NCBI RefSeq assembly: GCF_000335475.2
Contig: NZ_ANAH02000007.1
Coordinates: 434,001 to 498,000, forward strand
Direction: 5' to 3'
From: Cystobacter fuscus DSM 2262
GTDB lineage: Bacteria > Myxococcota > Myxococcia > Myxococcales > Myxococcaceae
DNA: 64,000 bases
Shown: piece by piece, positions 49,701-58,490 of the stretch
Numbering within the stretch: position 1 is the first letter of the stretch
Layout of the letters: every line of letters begins with the position of its first letter
Program-made: the position numbers and the translations under genes
Notes under the pieces: generated by a model
Told to the model about the DNA's origin: nothing
The model's database searches: none
What the model saw: the letters and a program-made list of their open reading frames with translations, nothing else

Positions 49701-50068
49701 GCGTTGGCCGACGCGCTGGCCGCGGCGGCGATCATCGAGGCGCGCAGCCGGGCGGCGAAGATGAGGGCGGCGGCCACCACGTGCTCGCAGTGGGGCCCCT
49801 GGACGTTCCAGGCCTCGCAAGTGCACTTGGAGATGGGCTTGCCATCGCCCACGTCGAGGGTGACCTCGTAGCGCACCTCGGGCGCGTCGGAGCTGGCCAC
49901 CTGGGCCCGGATGCGTCCGCCATCCCGGTTGAGTCCGAAGACGCGGCGGGATTCCGCGACCTCGCGGCCCTTCTTGAAGGTGAGGGGCGGAACCTCCGCC
50001 TTGAGGGTCCGGAGCCACTGGCCATCAAGAGCGGGCGGTGCTTCTCGTGTGTCGGCGATGGAAGGCAC
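46769..50068 (-). CDS. SWIM zinc-finger SNF2-family helicase
   Basis: 1099 residues. A SWIM finger near the N-terminus (C82-x-C84...C94-x-H96) is followed by an Ala/Glu linker and a middle beta-rich region. The SNF2 motor has ILADDMGLGKTIQSL (motif I), ILDEAQNIKN (motif II, DEAQ), TGTPLENRLSELWSL, and YLDGRTKDRM/LSLKAGGTGLNL with TDRTHRIGQT at the C-terminus. It translocates on DNA using ATP, perhaps moving or removing bound proteins. It is transcribed toward recN, 152 bp away. Confidence 0.93.
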   Translation of the reverse strand: MPSIADTREAPPALDGQWLRTLKAEVPPLTFKKGREVAESRRVFGLNRDGGRIRAQVASSDAPEVRYEVTLDVGDGKPISKCTCEAWNVQGPHCEHVVAAALIFAARLRASMIAAAASASANAAAPAAAAAASAPAAEPSRDEDEAPADSEEPVPMEEGQPGDAVSLPALAKVESWLGLSSQPDYEFLYRLTPTNAGPGGRHWLIDVRRQDAQMKGPVHIKRMLQAGMRIAPPDERVFILLAKHEQRYDSRIVLSDEDLCELFEFLRQRRVIYRGTALIFSNEPVRPQIHLESRQDGATARIELLMPDGTSLSLKDAILLAGMRTYIISGQNLLPVEPDLPPRLVRKWLLEPTMAFPVGQLDRVLTFFAAHLPRFQMALKADDIDVDESVEPRFLLTLEGTSERVKVQLAARYGQTTVAVSPTASHLGYASGVGSEGRKLYRRREEEERAAGKRLQDLGLRYDPHTHAYDASGDGAIEFWARGLASLPSSWERFGVQAPKVRLRPKLRPRIRVGMSGVSWFELDAEFITDDQAVDLGAVRMWLDSGRRFVPLKDGTYAEADLAELKRAADLLEEAGALPGRTRTRLPLHQAVALDLLAELGDYTEVETKARKAMTELRDTNGVPKVALPDGLNATLRHYQESGLSWLWFLHRHGLSGILADDMGLGKTIQSLSLLRKVANEEGRKPSLVVAPTSVLANWEREAERFTPGLKVVVWHGQDRKERVEDLKAADLVLTSYALVRRDLEALSQVGFRYIILDEAQNIKNADSATAQACKSLPSDTRLALTGTPLENRLSELWSLFDFLMPGFLGSAEGFSDRFEQPIQVANDTSVRDRLRRRIQPFILRRLKTEVAKDLPPKTESVAWCEMEPGQAALYREVLEESRRKVSESIEKMGFKRSRVSILAALMRLRQVCCDPRLLKMPPGTLLPSSAKLERFGQLVDDLVAEGHRALVFSQFTEMLELLKGEADRRGLGYLYLDGRTKDRMGKVDEFNRPDGPPLFFISLKAGGTGLNLTAADYVIHYDPWWNPAVEDQATDRTHRIGQTRAVISYKLITRGTVEEKILSLQKRKKELAAGVLGADGDFGKMLTEQDLVDLFHQE

Positions 50069-50227
50069 GTTCTGGCAAGTCCCTTCCCCCCGGGGCGAGG
50101 GGAATCCATTCGATTACCACAGACGGGACGTCTCGCGTCGTGGGAAAAATAAAGGCCGGTGGCCAAACGATGTTTGATCGCTCACCCACCTCACGGCCCA
50201 CTCCTTGTGAGAGCATGGTCGGTCGAG

Positions 50228-51217
50228 ATGAAACGCCCCAACCCCCCTCGCGTCTTCGTCACCCGGCAATTGCCAGGAGAGGCGCTCGCCCGACTGGCCG
50301 TGCATACCTCACCCCGCGTCTGGCCGGAACCCCTTCCCCCTCCGCCAGACGTCCTCCAGGCGGAAGCCCGGGAGGCCGAGGGGCTCATCACCCTCTTGAC
50401 CGACCGGGTAGACGAGGCCCTGCTCACCCAGGCCCCCCACCTGAGGGTGGTCAGCAACGTGGCGGTGGGCCACGACAACATCGACGTGGGCGCCTGTAGC
50501 GCCCGGCGCATCGCGGTGGGCAACACCCCCGGGGTGCTCACCGAGACGACGGCGGACTTCGCCTTCGCCCTGCTCCTGGGGCTGGCGCGGCGGGTGGCGG
50601 AGGCGGATGCCTACGTGCGTGCGGGCCAGTGGCGCACCTGGGAGCCCGGCCTGCTGCTGGGCCCGGACGTCCACGGGGCCACGCTGGGCATCGTGGGCCT
50701 GGGCGCCATTGGCGCGGCGGTGGCCCGGCGCGCCCGGGGCTTCGGCATGCGGCTGCTGTACGTCAACCGCCAGGCCCGGCCGGAGCTGGAGGCGGAGCTG
50801 GGCCTCACGCGCGTGGACAAGGCCACGCTGCTGGCCCAATCGGATGTCGTCTCGCTGCACGTGCCCCTCTCCCCCGAGACCCGCCACTGGCTGGGACGGG
50901 CGGAGCTGGCCGCCATGAAACCCGGCGCCCTGCTGGTGAACACCGCCCGGGGGCCCGTGGTGGACCAATCCGCGCTCGTGGACGCGCTCCAGAGCGGGCA
51001 CCTGGGTGGCGCCGCCCTGGACGTGACGGACCCCGAGCCCCTGCCACTCGACAGCCCCCTCTTGCACCTGCCCCGGGTGCTGCTCGCCCCCCACATCGCC
51101 AGCGCCAGCCACGCCACCCGTGGCCGCATGGCCTCCATGGCGGTGGACAACCTGCTCGCCGCGATGGAGGGTCGCCCGCCGCCGAATTGTGTCAACCCGG
51201 AGATCTACCGCCCATGA
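50228..51217 (+). CDS. D-2-hydroxyacid dehydrogenase (glyoxylate/glycerate type)
   Basis: 329 residues from ATG 50228. The NAD(P)-binding [19 protein letters not shown] is mid-protein. The catalytic Arg is in [11 protein letters not shown], the Glu in DVTDPEPLP, and the His in [10 protein letters not shown]. Spacing fits GyaR/GhrB-like reductases that interconvert glyoxylate or hydroxypyruvate and their hydroxyacids. It overlaps apt by 4 bp (ATGA). It is divergent from the SNF2 gene across 159 bp. Confidence 0.9.
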   Translation: MKRPNPPRVFVTRQLPGEALARLAVHTSPRVWPEPLPPPPDVLQAEAREAEGLITLLTDRVDEALLTQAPHLRVVSNVAVGHDNIDVGACSARRIAVGNTPGVLTETTADFAFALLLGLARRVAEADAYVRAGQWRTWEPGLLLGPDVHGATLGIVGLGAIGAAVARRARGFGMRLLYVNRQARPELEAELGLTRVDKATLLAQSDVVSLHVPLSPETRHWLGRAELAAMKPGALLVNTARGPVVDQSALVDALQSGHLGGAALDVTDPEPLPLDSPLLHLPRVLLAPHIASASHATRGRMASMAVDNLLAAMEGRPPPNCVNPEIYRP

Positions 51218-51783
51218 GTCCGACTCCCCCGCCCTCCCCCTTCATCGCCGGCCATGACGCCACCCTCCTCGACGAGGTGAAGAAGCGCCTGCGCGACGTG
51301 CCGGACTTCCCCAAGCCGGGCATCCTCTTCAAGGACGTGACGCCCGTGCTCGCCGACCCCCACCTGTTCCACCGCGTGGTGGACGCCATGGCGGCGCCCT
51401 TCCGGGGCCAGCGCATCGACCGGGTGGTGGCCGTGGAGTCGCGCGGCTTCCTGTTCGGCGCGCCCATCGCCCTCACCCTGCACGCGGGCTTCTCCCCCGC
51501 GCGCAAGCCGGGAAAGCTGCCCTGGCGCACGCGCACCGAGCGCTACGCGCTGGAGTACGGCGAGGACGCCCTGCAGTTGCACGAGGACGCGGTGGCCCGG
51601 GGGGACCGGGTGCTCATCGTGGATGATCTGCTGGCCACGGGCGGCACCGCCACGGCCACGCAGCGCCTGGTGACGGCGCTGGGCGCGGAAGTGGTGGGCT
51701 ACAGCTTCCTCATCTCGCTGGACTTCCTGCCCGGACGCGAGCGCCTGGGCCGCGACAAGGTCTGCTCCCTGCTCTCCTATTGA
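51214..51783 (+). CDS. apt: Adenine phosphoribosyltransferase
   Basis: 189 residues. The N-terminal [19 protein letters not shown], the loop [37 protein letters not shown] and the PRPP site [14 protein letters not shown] are all diagnostic of Apt. It salvages adenine to AMP using PRPP. It is translationally coupled to the upstream dehydrogenase, and its end overlaps the convergent reductase gene by 7 bp. Confidence 0.95.
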   Translation: MSPTPPPSPFIAGHDATLLDEVKKRLRDVPDFPKPGILFKDVTPVLADPHLFHRVVDAMAAPFRGQRIDRVVAVESRGFLFGAPIALTLHAGFSPARKPGKLPWRTRTERYALEYGEDALQLHEDAVARGDRVLIVDDLLATGGTATATQRLVTALGAEVVGYSFLISLDFLPGRERLGRDKVCSLLSY

Positions 51784-52418
51784 GGCTCGCGCAGCAGCGA
51801 GAAGCCGATGTTCGCGCCCCAGCCGAGCACGCGCCCCAGGTGGATGTTGAGCAGCGACAGGGGCTCGAGGTAGCGCGAGTTCATCAGGGGTCCGGCGTCC
51901 ACCGCGTCGAACCCCAGCCGCACGAGGATCTCCCGCACCCGCTGCTTCGCCGCGTCCTCGTCGCCCGCGTAGAACATCGTGACGGGCCGGCCCTCGAGCC
52001 GGGAGCGCTGGGCGGCGTACACCTCCGCGAAGACGGCGTTGAAGGCCTTCACCACACTCGCCTCCGGAAAGCGCCGGGAGATCTCCTCGGCGCCGGACGT
52101 CGTGTGCCCCATGCTCAGCGCCCGGTGGTTGTCGGTGAGCGGGTTGGTGACGTCGACGAGGATCTTCCCCGCGAGCGTCTCGCGCAGCGGCTCGAGCGTG
52201 GGGACGATCTGCGTGAAGGGCAGCGTCAGCAGCAGGAGGTCGCACGCCTCCACCAGCGCGCGCGGCTCCAGGGCCGTGGCGCCGGGGCCCGCGTCGCGCG
52301 CCGCCTCGAGCGCATGCGCCTGGGTGCGCGAGGTGAAGGCCACCTCGTAGCCCACCCGGGTCATCCAGGCCCCCAGCGCCCGCCCCACCTTCCCACTGCC
52401 GATGATTCCAATCCGCAT
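51777..52418 (-). CDS. NADPH:F420 reductase-like NAD(P)-binding protein
   Basis: 213 residues. The Rossmann N-terminus ([29 protein letters not shown]) and [14 protein letters not shown] match the F420-dependent NADP reductase family (NAD_bind_11/F420_oxidored). The C-terminal part has [12 protein letters not shown]. Whether this organism makes F420 cannot be told here; many family members use other substrates. It is divergent from the catalase-like gene with 89 bp between starts. Confidence 0.85.
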   Translation of the reverse strand: MRIGIIGSGKVGRALGAWMTRVGYEVAFTSRTQAHALEAARDAGPGATALEPRALVEACDLLLLTLPFTQIVPTLEPLRETLAGKILVDVTNPLTDNHRALSMGHTTSGAEEISRRFPEASVVKAFNAVFAEVYAAQRSRLEGRPVTMFYAGDEDAAKQRVREILVRLGFDAVDAGPLMNSRYLEPLSLLNIHLGRVLGWGANIGFSLLREPQ

Positions 52419-52507
52419 GACACCTCCCGCGAGCCCCTGTTATCAGCGCGCGGCGCCGCTGGTGGCGCGTTGTGTCAAACCTCCCAGAAAAAAGAAGGAC
52501 GAGCGAG

Positions 52508-53473
52508 ATGGCGGAGCCAGTTCAAGAAGCGATTCATGCCATGGAGGCCTATACCGGCGCCGAGAAGGGCTACCGGCGCGCCCACTCCCGGGGGCTGGTG
52601 TTCCGTGCGACGTTCACCCCCTCGCCCGACGCCCGGGGCCTGACGACGGCGGAGCACTTCCAGGGCCCTCCCATCCGCACGCTCGTGCGGCTGTCGAACG
52701 CCGCGGGCAGCCCCCACGCCGGGGATCGCGTGTCGCCCACCCGGGGCCGGGTGCTGGGCCTCGCCGTGCGCTTCACCCTGCCCTCGGGCGGGTTCGCCAC
52801 CTGGGCCGCCGCCAACATCCCCGTCTTCCTCGTCCGCACGCCCGAGGAGTTCGTGCAGCTCACCACCGCCCAGCGCCCCGAGGGCGAGAAGCGCAAGCCC
52901 AACCCGCTGCGCCTGCTGGGCTACCTCGCCACGCACCTGAGCACGCTGCGCGGCATCAAGGGCGTCGCCCAGCTCAAGCCCACGCCCAGCTTCGCCCACG
53001 AGCGCTTCAACGGCATCCACGCCTACCATCTGGTGGACGCCCACGGACAGCGTCGCACCTTCCGCTACCGCTGGGTGCCCCTGGCCGGCCCCGCCACCCT
53101 GAGCGAGGCCGAGGCCGCCGAGCGCCCCGAGCAGTACCTGCTCGATGAAATCCGCGAGCGCGTTTCGCGCGAGCGCGTGTCCTGGGATCTCGAGTTGCAG
53201 CTGGCCCAGCCCGGTGATCCCACCCACGACGCCACCCGCGCCTGGCCCGAGGACCGCCCGCTGGTGACCGTCGGCCGGCTCGTGCTCGAGCGCCCCTATG
53301 AGGACCAGCGCGAGTCCGAGCAGTTCGTCTTCGATCCGACCGGCGTCGTCCCCGGCATCGAGCTGTCCGACGACCCCATCCTGCGCTTCCGCTCCCAGGT
53401 GTACCGCGAGTCCCACCACCGCCGCTCCCAGGAGACCAAGCCCGAGCCCAAGCCGGCCGACCTGGGGCAGTAG
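52508..53473 (+). CDS. Catalase-related heme peroxidase-like protein
   Basis: 321 residues, about the length of small catalase-like proteins rather than monofunctional catalase (about 480). An AAGGA site precedes ATG 52508. RAHSRGLVFRATFTPS supplies the distal His, RLSNAAGSP corresponds to the conserved catalase RFS/N segment, and the C-terminal RFRSQVYRESHHRR resembles the heme-tyrosine helix. It probably degrades peroxides or binds heme. It lies upstream of the TetR gene on the same strand. Confidence 0.85.
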   Translation: MAEPVQEAIHAMEAYTGAEKGYRRAHSRGLVFRATFTPSPDARGLTTAEHFQGPPIRTLVRLSNAAGSPHAGDRVSPTRGRVLGLAVRFTLPSGGFATWAAANIPVFLVRTPEEFVQLTTAQRPEGEKRKPNPLRLLGYLATHLSTLRGIKGVAQLKPTPSFAHERFNGIHAYHLVDAHGQRRTFRYRWVPLAGPATLSEAEAAERPEQYLLDEIRERVSRERVSWDLELQLAQPGDPTHDATRAWPEDRPLVTVGRLVLERPYEDQRESEQFVFDPTGVVPGIELSDDPILRFRSQVYRESHHRRSQETKPEPKPADLGQ

Positions 53474-53487
53474 CCGGGTCCGTCCGG

Positions 53488-53517
53488 TTGACGCCGGACC
53501 CCCCGCGCGTTTATAGG
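53488..53517 (+). promoter_or_regulatory. tetR-type gene promoter
   Basis: TTGACG (53488-53493) and TATAGG (53512-53517) with an 18-nt spacer. The -35 itself is the loop of a GTCCGG/CCGGAC inverted repeat (53482-53499), which may also be the terminator of the catalase-like gene. Confidence 0.6.
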
Positions 53518-53534
53518 TTGTTCGACCAACCTAT
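53513..53534. promoter_or_regulatory. Putative TetR operator
   Basis: Perfect inverted 8-bp arms ATAGGTTG and CAACCTAT around TTCGAC, overlapping the -10 element and start point. It ends 17 nt before the regulator start, a typical autorepression layout. Confidence 0.7.
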
Positions 53535-53551
53535 GAACAGGGGGTTCGGAC

Positions 53552-54157
53552 ATGGCCCGCCCATCGAACACGGAGGAGCGTCGGAGGCAGATCGTCCAGG
53601 GGCTGCTGCGGGTGATGGCCGAGCGCGGCTACGAGCGCGCGTCCATCGCGGAGATCGCGAAGGCGGCGGAGCTGAGCCCGGGCCTGGTGCACTACCACTT
53701 CACCCAGAAGCAGGAGGTGCTCCTGGCGTTGGTGGAGCAGCTCGCGGAGCGGGGGCGGGAGCGGGTGAAGGCGCGGCTGGCGCGGACGAAGGGAGGGCCG
53801 CGGGCGCGGGTGGAGGCCTTCATCGAGGCCTTGCTCGCCACGGGAGACGAAGCGGAGCCGGAGGCGGTGGCGGCCTGGGTGACCATCAGCGCGGAGGCGC
53901 TGCGCCAGCCCGAGGTGCGCGCGGCCTACGACAAGGTGGTGCGCGCGGACCTGGCGCACCTGGAGGAGCTGGTCGGTGAGGGGCTGGGCCGGGAGCGGGC
54001 GCGGGCGGTGGCGGCGGGGCTCTTCGCGGCGATCCAGGGCTACTTCGTGCTCTCGACGGCCGCTCCGGGGCTGATTCCCCCGGGCTCGGCCGCGGGCACG
54101 GTGAAGCGCATGGCCGCGGGGCTGCTCGACACGGACGGCCCGGAGGCGCGGCGATGA
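53552..54157 (+). CDS. TetR/AcrR family transcriptional regulator
   Basis: 201 residues. The N-terminal helix-turn-helix (ASIAEIAKAAELSPGLVHYHFTQKQEVLLALV, residues 34-65) is classical TetR. The ligand-binding half is Ala/Arg/Glu-rich and helical. The operator-like dyad over its promoter indicates autoregulation. The MBL-fold gene begins 67 bp downstream on the same strand and is a likely regulon member. Confidence 0.93.
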   Translation: MARPSNTEERRRQIVQGLLRVMAERGYERASIAEIAKAAELSPGLVHYHFTQKQEVLLALVEQLAERGRERVKARLARTKGGPRARVEAFIEALLATGDEAEPEAVAAWVTISAEALRQPEVRAAYDKVVRADLAHLEELVGEGLGRERARAVAAGLFAAIQGYFVLSTAAPGLIPPGSAAGTVKRMAAGLLDTDGPEARR

Positions 54158-54224
54158 TTCGCATCCTTCCCACATGGAGCCCCGAGCAGCACCTCTGTTC
54201 CCCCCCTTCTCGCTGGAGTCCGCG

Positions 54225-54971
54225 ATGAGCCTGTCCTTCGTCACCCTCGGCATCGGCGATGCCTTCTCCGCCCTGTACTACTCCTCCTGCCTGGCGCTCG
54301 AAGCCGAGGGCCAGGTGCTGCTCGTGGACTGTCCGCACCCCATCCGCAAGATGATGCGCGAGGCCAGCCTGACCTCGGGGGTGACGCTGGACGCCGACCG
54401 CGTGTCGGGCCTCGTGCTCACCCACCTGCACGCCGACCACAGCTCGGGCGTGGAAGGGCTCGGCTACTTCTCCTTCTTCGTGCTCAAGCGGAAGCTGCGA
54501 CTGCTCGCCCACCCGGACGTGACGCGCCGGCTGTGGGACGGCCACCTCGCCGCCGGCATGGAGGATCTCATCCGCACGCCCGGAGGCGAGCCCGAGCGCC
54601 ATGGGCTCGACGACTACTTCGAGCCCCTGCCACTCTCCACCGAGGAGGCCGTGCGCTTCGGCCCCTTCTCCATCGAGTGCCGCCGCACCTACCACCACGT
54701 GCCCACCACGGCGCTGCGCATCCGCGCCGGCGGGCGCTGCCTCGGCTACAGCGCGGACACCGCCTATGACGAGGGGTTGATCGCCTGGCTCGGCGAGGCG
54801 GACCTCGTGGTGCACGAGACGAACCACGGCGTCCACACGCCCTACGCGAAGCTGGCGGCCCTGCCCGAGGCCGTTCGCGCGAAGATGCGGCTCATCCACT
54901 ACCCGGATGGGTTCGACCTCGCGACGAGCAACATCGAACCGCTCGCCCAGGGACGCCGCTACACGGTGTGA
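54225..54971 (+). CDS. MBL-fold metallo-hydrolase
   Basis: 248 residues from ATG 54225, preceded by GGAG at 7 nt. The H-x-H-x-D-H motif is THLHADHSSG (H67, H69, D71, H72), with later ligands in YHHVPTTAL and VVHETNHG. The order resembles RNase Z/phosphodiesterase-like lactamase-fold enzymes, but the tRNA-binding arm of RNase Z is not evident. The substrate is unknown. It is downstream of a TetR regulator. Confidence 0.88.
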   Translation: MSLSFVTLGIGDAFSALYYSSCLALEAEGQVLLVDCPHPIRKMMREASLTSGVTLDADRVSGLVLTHLHADHSSGVEGLGYFSFFVLKRKLRLLAHPDVTRRLWDGHLAAGMEDLIRTPGGEPERHGLDDYFEPLPLSTEEAVRFGPFSIECRRTYHHVPTTALRIRAGGRCLGYSADTAYDEGLIAWLGEADLVVHETNHGVHTPYAKLAALPEAVRAKMRLIHYPDGFDLATSNIEPLAQGRRYTV

Positions 54972-55102
54972 GCCACCCGAACCGCCCGCCACCTCGCTGT
55001 GCGAGAGGGAGGGCGCACCTGCGACGGCGCGTCACGGACGGGTCACGCGAGAAGGATGTACAAGCGGGCCCAACGTGGGAGATTCTCGCCGCCGAAATTC
55101 CC

Positions 55103-56734
55103 ATGTCCTCTCCGTTCCGCCCGCCGAGCCTCTCCGCCCTTCTCCTGGCCCCCCTGCTGCTCGCGGGCTGTGCCTCCCTGTTGGGACGCACGTCTCCGTC
55201 TCCCGAGCCGGAGTTGGAGGACGAGCCCACCGTCACCGTCACCCTCCTGCACGTCAACGACGTGTACCAGTTCACTCCGGTGGACTTCGGGGGCCGGGGA
55301 GGACTGGCGCGGCTGTCCACCCTGCACAAGCAGGTGCTCGCCGAGTCGCCCCACACGCTGTTCCTGATGGCCGGCGACACGCTGGGGCCCTCGGTGGAGT
55401 CCACCTTCCACAAGGGCAAGCAGATGATCGACGCGTGGAACGCCCTGGGACTGGACTACGCGGTGCTGGGCAACCACGAGTTCGACTTCGGGCCGGACGT
55501 GCTGCGCCAGCGCATCAAGGAGTCGCGCTTCACGTGGCTGGGCGCCAACGTCATGGACAAGGAGACCCGGCGCCCCTTCGCGGACACGCCGCCCTTCGTC
55601 ATCCGCGAGGTGGGCGGGGTGAAGGTGGGCCTCTTCGGGGTGCTGCTGGGCAAGACGAAGTACAGCTCCAAGCCCGGGCCGAACGTGTACTTCACGGACA
55701 CCTGCGCCAAGGCGCGCGAGGTGGTGCCGCTCATGAAGGCCCAGGGCGCCCAGGTGATCGTCGGGCTCACGCACCTGTTCGTGGCCGAGGACAAGGCGCT
55801 CGCGCGCTGCGCGCCCATCGACGTCATCATCGGCGGCCACGAGCACATCCTGATGCAGGCGGTGTCCAACGGCACGCCCATCGTGAAGATGTCCTCCGAG
55901 GCGCGCGAGCTGGGACGCGTCACGCTGCACGTGGGCACGCGCAGCGGCAAGCTGCGCAGCATGGACTTCGACGTGCTGCCGGTGACGCCGGACGTGCCCG
56001 AGGACACCGCCTTCACCGCCGCCATGCGCCCGTATGACGCGCTGACGGCCGAGCTGTCCGAGCCCGTGGGCCGCACCTCCGTGCCGCTCGACGCGAACGA
56101 GCAGGCCAACCGCAACCACGAGACCAACCTGGGCTCCTTCATCGCGGACGCCTACCGCCAGGCCGCGGGCGCGCAGGTGGCGCTCATCAACGGCGGAGGC
56201 ATCCGCTCGGACTCGGTGCTGCGGCCCGGGCCCCTCACCCGCCGGGACGTGCTGGCCATCCACCCCTTCCCGGACTCGGTGGTGAGCATCGAGGTGACGG
56301 GCGCGGTGCTGCTCCAGGCGCTGGAGCACGGCGTGAGCCGCAGCGCCGAGGAGGCGGACCCGGGGCGCTTCCCCCAGGTCTCCGGCATCCACTACACCTT
56401 CGACGTCTGCCGGCCCGTGGGCGAGCGCATCGTGAGCGTCAACGTGAATGGCGAGCCGCTCGATGCCAGGCGCACGTACACGCTCGCCACCAACTCGTAC
56501 ATCTCCGGCGGCGGCGACGGGTACACCATGTTCAAGGGCGCGAAGTACCAGGTCGCCCCCAAGCAGGGACGGACCACCCAGGAGGTGCTGCGCGCCGCCT
56601 TCGCGTCCGCGCCCTCCATCGTCCCCGCCACGGACGGCCGCATCCGGCGGCTGCGCGCGGGGGCCCATGACGTGGCGACCACGGACGAGGAAATTCCCAT
56701 CTCCTGCCCCATCGGCGCCCGGGCGGCGCACTAG
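55103..56734 (+). CDS. 5'-nucleotidase/metallophosphatase lipoprotein (second copy)
   Basis: 543 residues from ATG 55103. The lipoprotein signal has lipobox LLAGC (LLLAPLLLAGCAS). The metallophosphatase motifs are LLHVNDVYQF, LMAGDTLGPS, GNHEFDFG and VIIGGHEH. The C-terminal nucleotidase domain has ALINGGGIRSDSVLRPGPLTRRDVLAIHPFPDSVV. It is related to the gene at 20196-22022 but shorter and not a recent copy. It ends 3 bp from the convergent YdcF gene. Confidence 0.92.
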   Translation: MSSPFRPPSLSALLLAPLLLAGCASLLGRTSPSPEPELEDEPTVTVTLLHVNDVYQFTPVDFGGRGGLARLSTLHKQVLAESPHTLFLMAGDTLGPSVESTFHKGKQMIDAWNALGLDYAVLGNHEFDFGPDVLRQRIKESRFTWLGANVMDKETRRPFADTPPFVIREVGGVKVGLFGVLLGKTKYSSKPGPNVYFTDTCAKAREVVPLMKAQGAQVIVGLTHLFVAEDKALARCAPIDVIIGGHEHILMQAVSNGTPIVKMSSEARELGRVTLHVGTRSGKLRSMDFDVLPVTPDVPEDTAFTAAMRPYDALTAELSEPVGRTSVPLDANEQANRNHETNLGSFIADAYRQAAGAQVALINGGGIRSDSVLRPGPLTRRDVLAIHPFPDSVVSIEVTGAVLLQALEHGVSRSAEEADPGRFPQVSGIHYTFDVCRPVGERIVSVNVNGEPLDARRTYTLATNSYISGGGDGYTMFKGAKYQVAPKQGRTTQEVLRAAFASAPSIVPATDGRIRRLRAGAHDVATTDEEIPISCPIGARAAH

Positions 56735-56737
56735 CCG

Positions 56738-57508
56738 CTACGCCCACCCGCGCAGCCGGTACACCAGCCGCCCGAACAGCTCCCGCAGCGCGTCCGTGCC
56801 CACCGACAGGTTGGATGCCCGGGGCTGCCACCAGGCGCCGTGCGGGTACCAGGCATGCGAGCGCACATCCACCGCGAGCGTGTCCGGATGCAGCCCCACC
56901 GCCTCGAAGGTCCCCAGCGCCCGGGGCATGTGCGCCGCGCTCGTCACCAGCAGCAGCTTGCTCCAGCCCCGCTCGCGGATGAGGGGCTCGGAGTTCAACG
57001 CGTTCTCGCGCGTGTTGCGGCTCTTGCCTTCCCGGACGATCCGCTCGGGCTCAATCCCCCACATCATCAACTGGCGCGCGAGCAGGTTCGCCTCCACCGG
57101 CGCCTCCGGGCGCGTGTCCAGCGTGCCCGCCGCCAGGAGCACGTGGCGCGCCTTGCCCTCGCGCAGCAGCTCGAAGCCCCGCATGATGCGCTCCGGCGCG
57201 GGGTTGTACTCGGGATAGCCCGAGCGCTCCGTGGCGTCCGCGTCCACCGCCCCGCCCAGCACGATGACGGCGTCGTAGACGGTGTCCGGCTGGTACGTGG
57301 ACACCACGCCCGCTTCCACCCAGCGCTGGAGCGCGTTGGCCACGGCCTCGGTGGAGAAGACGTACAGCGTGAGCCACCCGAACACCTGGAGCCCCACCGC
57401 CAGCCGCGCCCGCCTCCGGCGCAACGCGCCTCCCACCGCCATCAACAGCAGCGCCCAGGTGAGGGGCGCGAGGAACAGATCCAACACCTTCGACAGGAAG
57501 ATGAACAC
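56738..57508 (-). CDS. YdcF family membrane protein (DUF218)
   Basis: 256 residues. Two N-terminal transmembrane helices (about 8-30 and 38-58) precede the DUF218 domain: AVIVLGGAVD, RIMRGFELLREGKARHVLLAAGT, EGKSRNTRENALNSEPLI, and LLVTSAAHMPRAL. The family includes ElyC/SanA-like envelope proteins; the reaction is not established. It begins 8 bp downstream of the nadK stop on the same strand. Confidence 0.88.
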   Translation of the reverse strand: MFIFLSKVLDLFLAPLTWALLLMAVGGALRRRRARLAVGLQVFGWLTLYVFSTEAVANALQRWVEAGVVSTYQPDTVYDAVIVLGGAVDADATERSGYPEYNPAPERIMRGFELLREGKARHVLLAAGTLDTRPEAPVEANLLARQLMMWGIEPERIVREGKSRNTRENALNSEPLIRERGWSKLLLVTSAAHMPRALGTFEAVGLHPDTLAVDVRSHAWYPHGAWWQPRASNLSVGTDALRELFGRLVYRLRGWA

Positions 57509-57516
57509 GCCCGGGC

Positions 57517-58362
57517 CTAGCGCTCGCCCCAGTGGAGCTTCTTGCGGAGGATGGAGAAGTAGCCCACGCTCGGGTCACGCAAGAGCTGCACCCGGTTGGG
57601 CGAGCGCACCACCTCGATGCTGTCCCCGCACTGCAGGCCGTGGCCCGTCTGCCCATCCAGCGTGAGGAAGGTGTCCGCGGTCTCGCTGCACAGGGTGATG
57701 CGGATGGTGCGATCGGCGGGCACGAGCGTGGAGCGGTGCGTGAGGGCGTGCGAGCAGATGGGCGTGAGCACCGTGCAGTCCACCGAGGGGTGGACGATGG
57801 GCCCGCCCGCGGACAGCGAGTAGGCGGTGGAGCCCGTGGGCGTGGCCAGGATGACGCCGTCCGCCTTGTACATGGCCACGGGCACGCCCTCGATGGACAC
57901 CTCGTGGTCCGCCACGCGCGCGAGCGCCCCCTTGTTGATGACCACGTCGTTGAGGACCTCGTCCTGCACCAGCACCTTGCCGTCGCGCACCAGCCGGCAG
58001 CACAGCTTCATGCGCGACTCCAGCTTGAAGCGGCCCGCGAGCACCGCGTCCAGCGCGGGGAAGATGCCGTCCGCGGAGATCTCCGTCATGAAGCCCAGTG
58101 TGCCCAGGTTCACTCCGAGAATGGGCGTGGGGCGCCCATCGAGCATCCGCGCCGCGTGGATGAGGGTGCCATCCCCCCCGAGCACCACCACGAGATCCGC
58201 CCGGCTCACCAGCTCCCGATCCTCGATGCGCGGCCAGCCGAGCGTGTGGGCCAGGAGGCGGTCCCCCAGCACCTCCAGCGAGGGGTAGCGTTCACGGATC
58301 CGCAGGGCGAGTTCCGCCGCCTCGGGCTTGTCCTTCTTCGCAACCAGAACCAGGGTGTGCAC
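57517..58362 (-). CDS. nadK: NAD kinase
   Basis: 281 residues from GTG 58362; a longer frame to 58479 exists but adds an Arg/Pro-rich stretch atypical of the family. The nucleotide-binding GGDGT (62-66) is in VVVLGGDGTLIHAAR. VNLGTLGFMTE, LNDVVINKG and the signature ATPTGSTAYSLSAGGPIVHP are present. It phosphorylates NAD to NADP. It is followed on the strand by the YdcF gene. Confidence 0.95.
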   Translation of the reverse strand: MHTLVLVAKKDKPEAAELALRIRERYPSLEVLGDRLLAHTLGWPRIEDRELVSRADLVVVLGGDGTLIHAARMLDGRPTPILGVNLGTLGFMTEISADGIFPALDAVLAGRFKLESRMKLCCRLVRDGKVLVQDEVLNDVVINKGALARVADHEVSIEGVPVAMYKADGVILATPTGSTAYSLSAGGPIVHPSVDCTVLTPICSHALTHRSTLVPADRTIRITLCSETADTFLTLDGQTGHGLQCGDSIEVVRSPNRVQLLRDPSVGYFSILRKKLHWGER

Positions 58363-58490
58363 GATGGGTTCGGGTTGTAGACCAAGCGCCCCGGCTCGCG
58401 CTGGAGGAAATGGCCGCTTCGATGACCTCGTGACACCGGCGGGGCGCCGAACCGTCCCGGAGGGAGCCCCCGTGGCCACTCCCGGACCCG

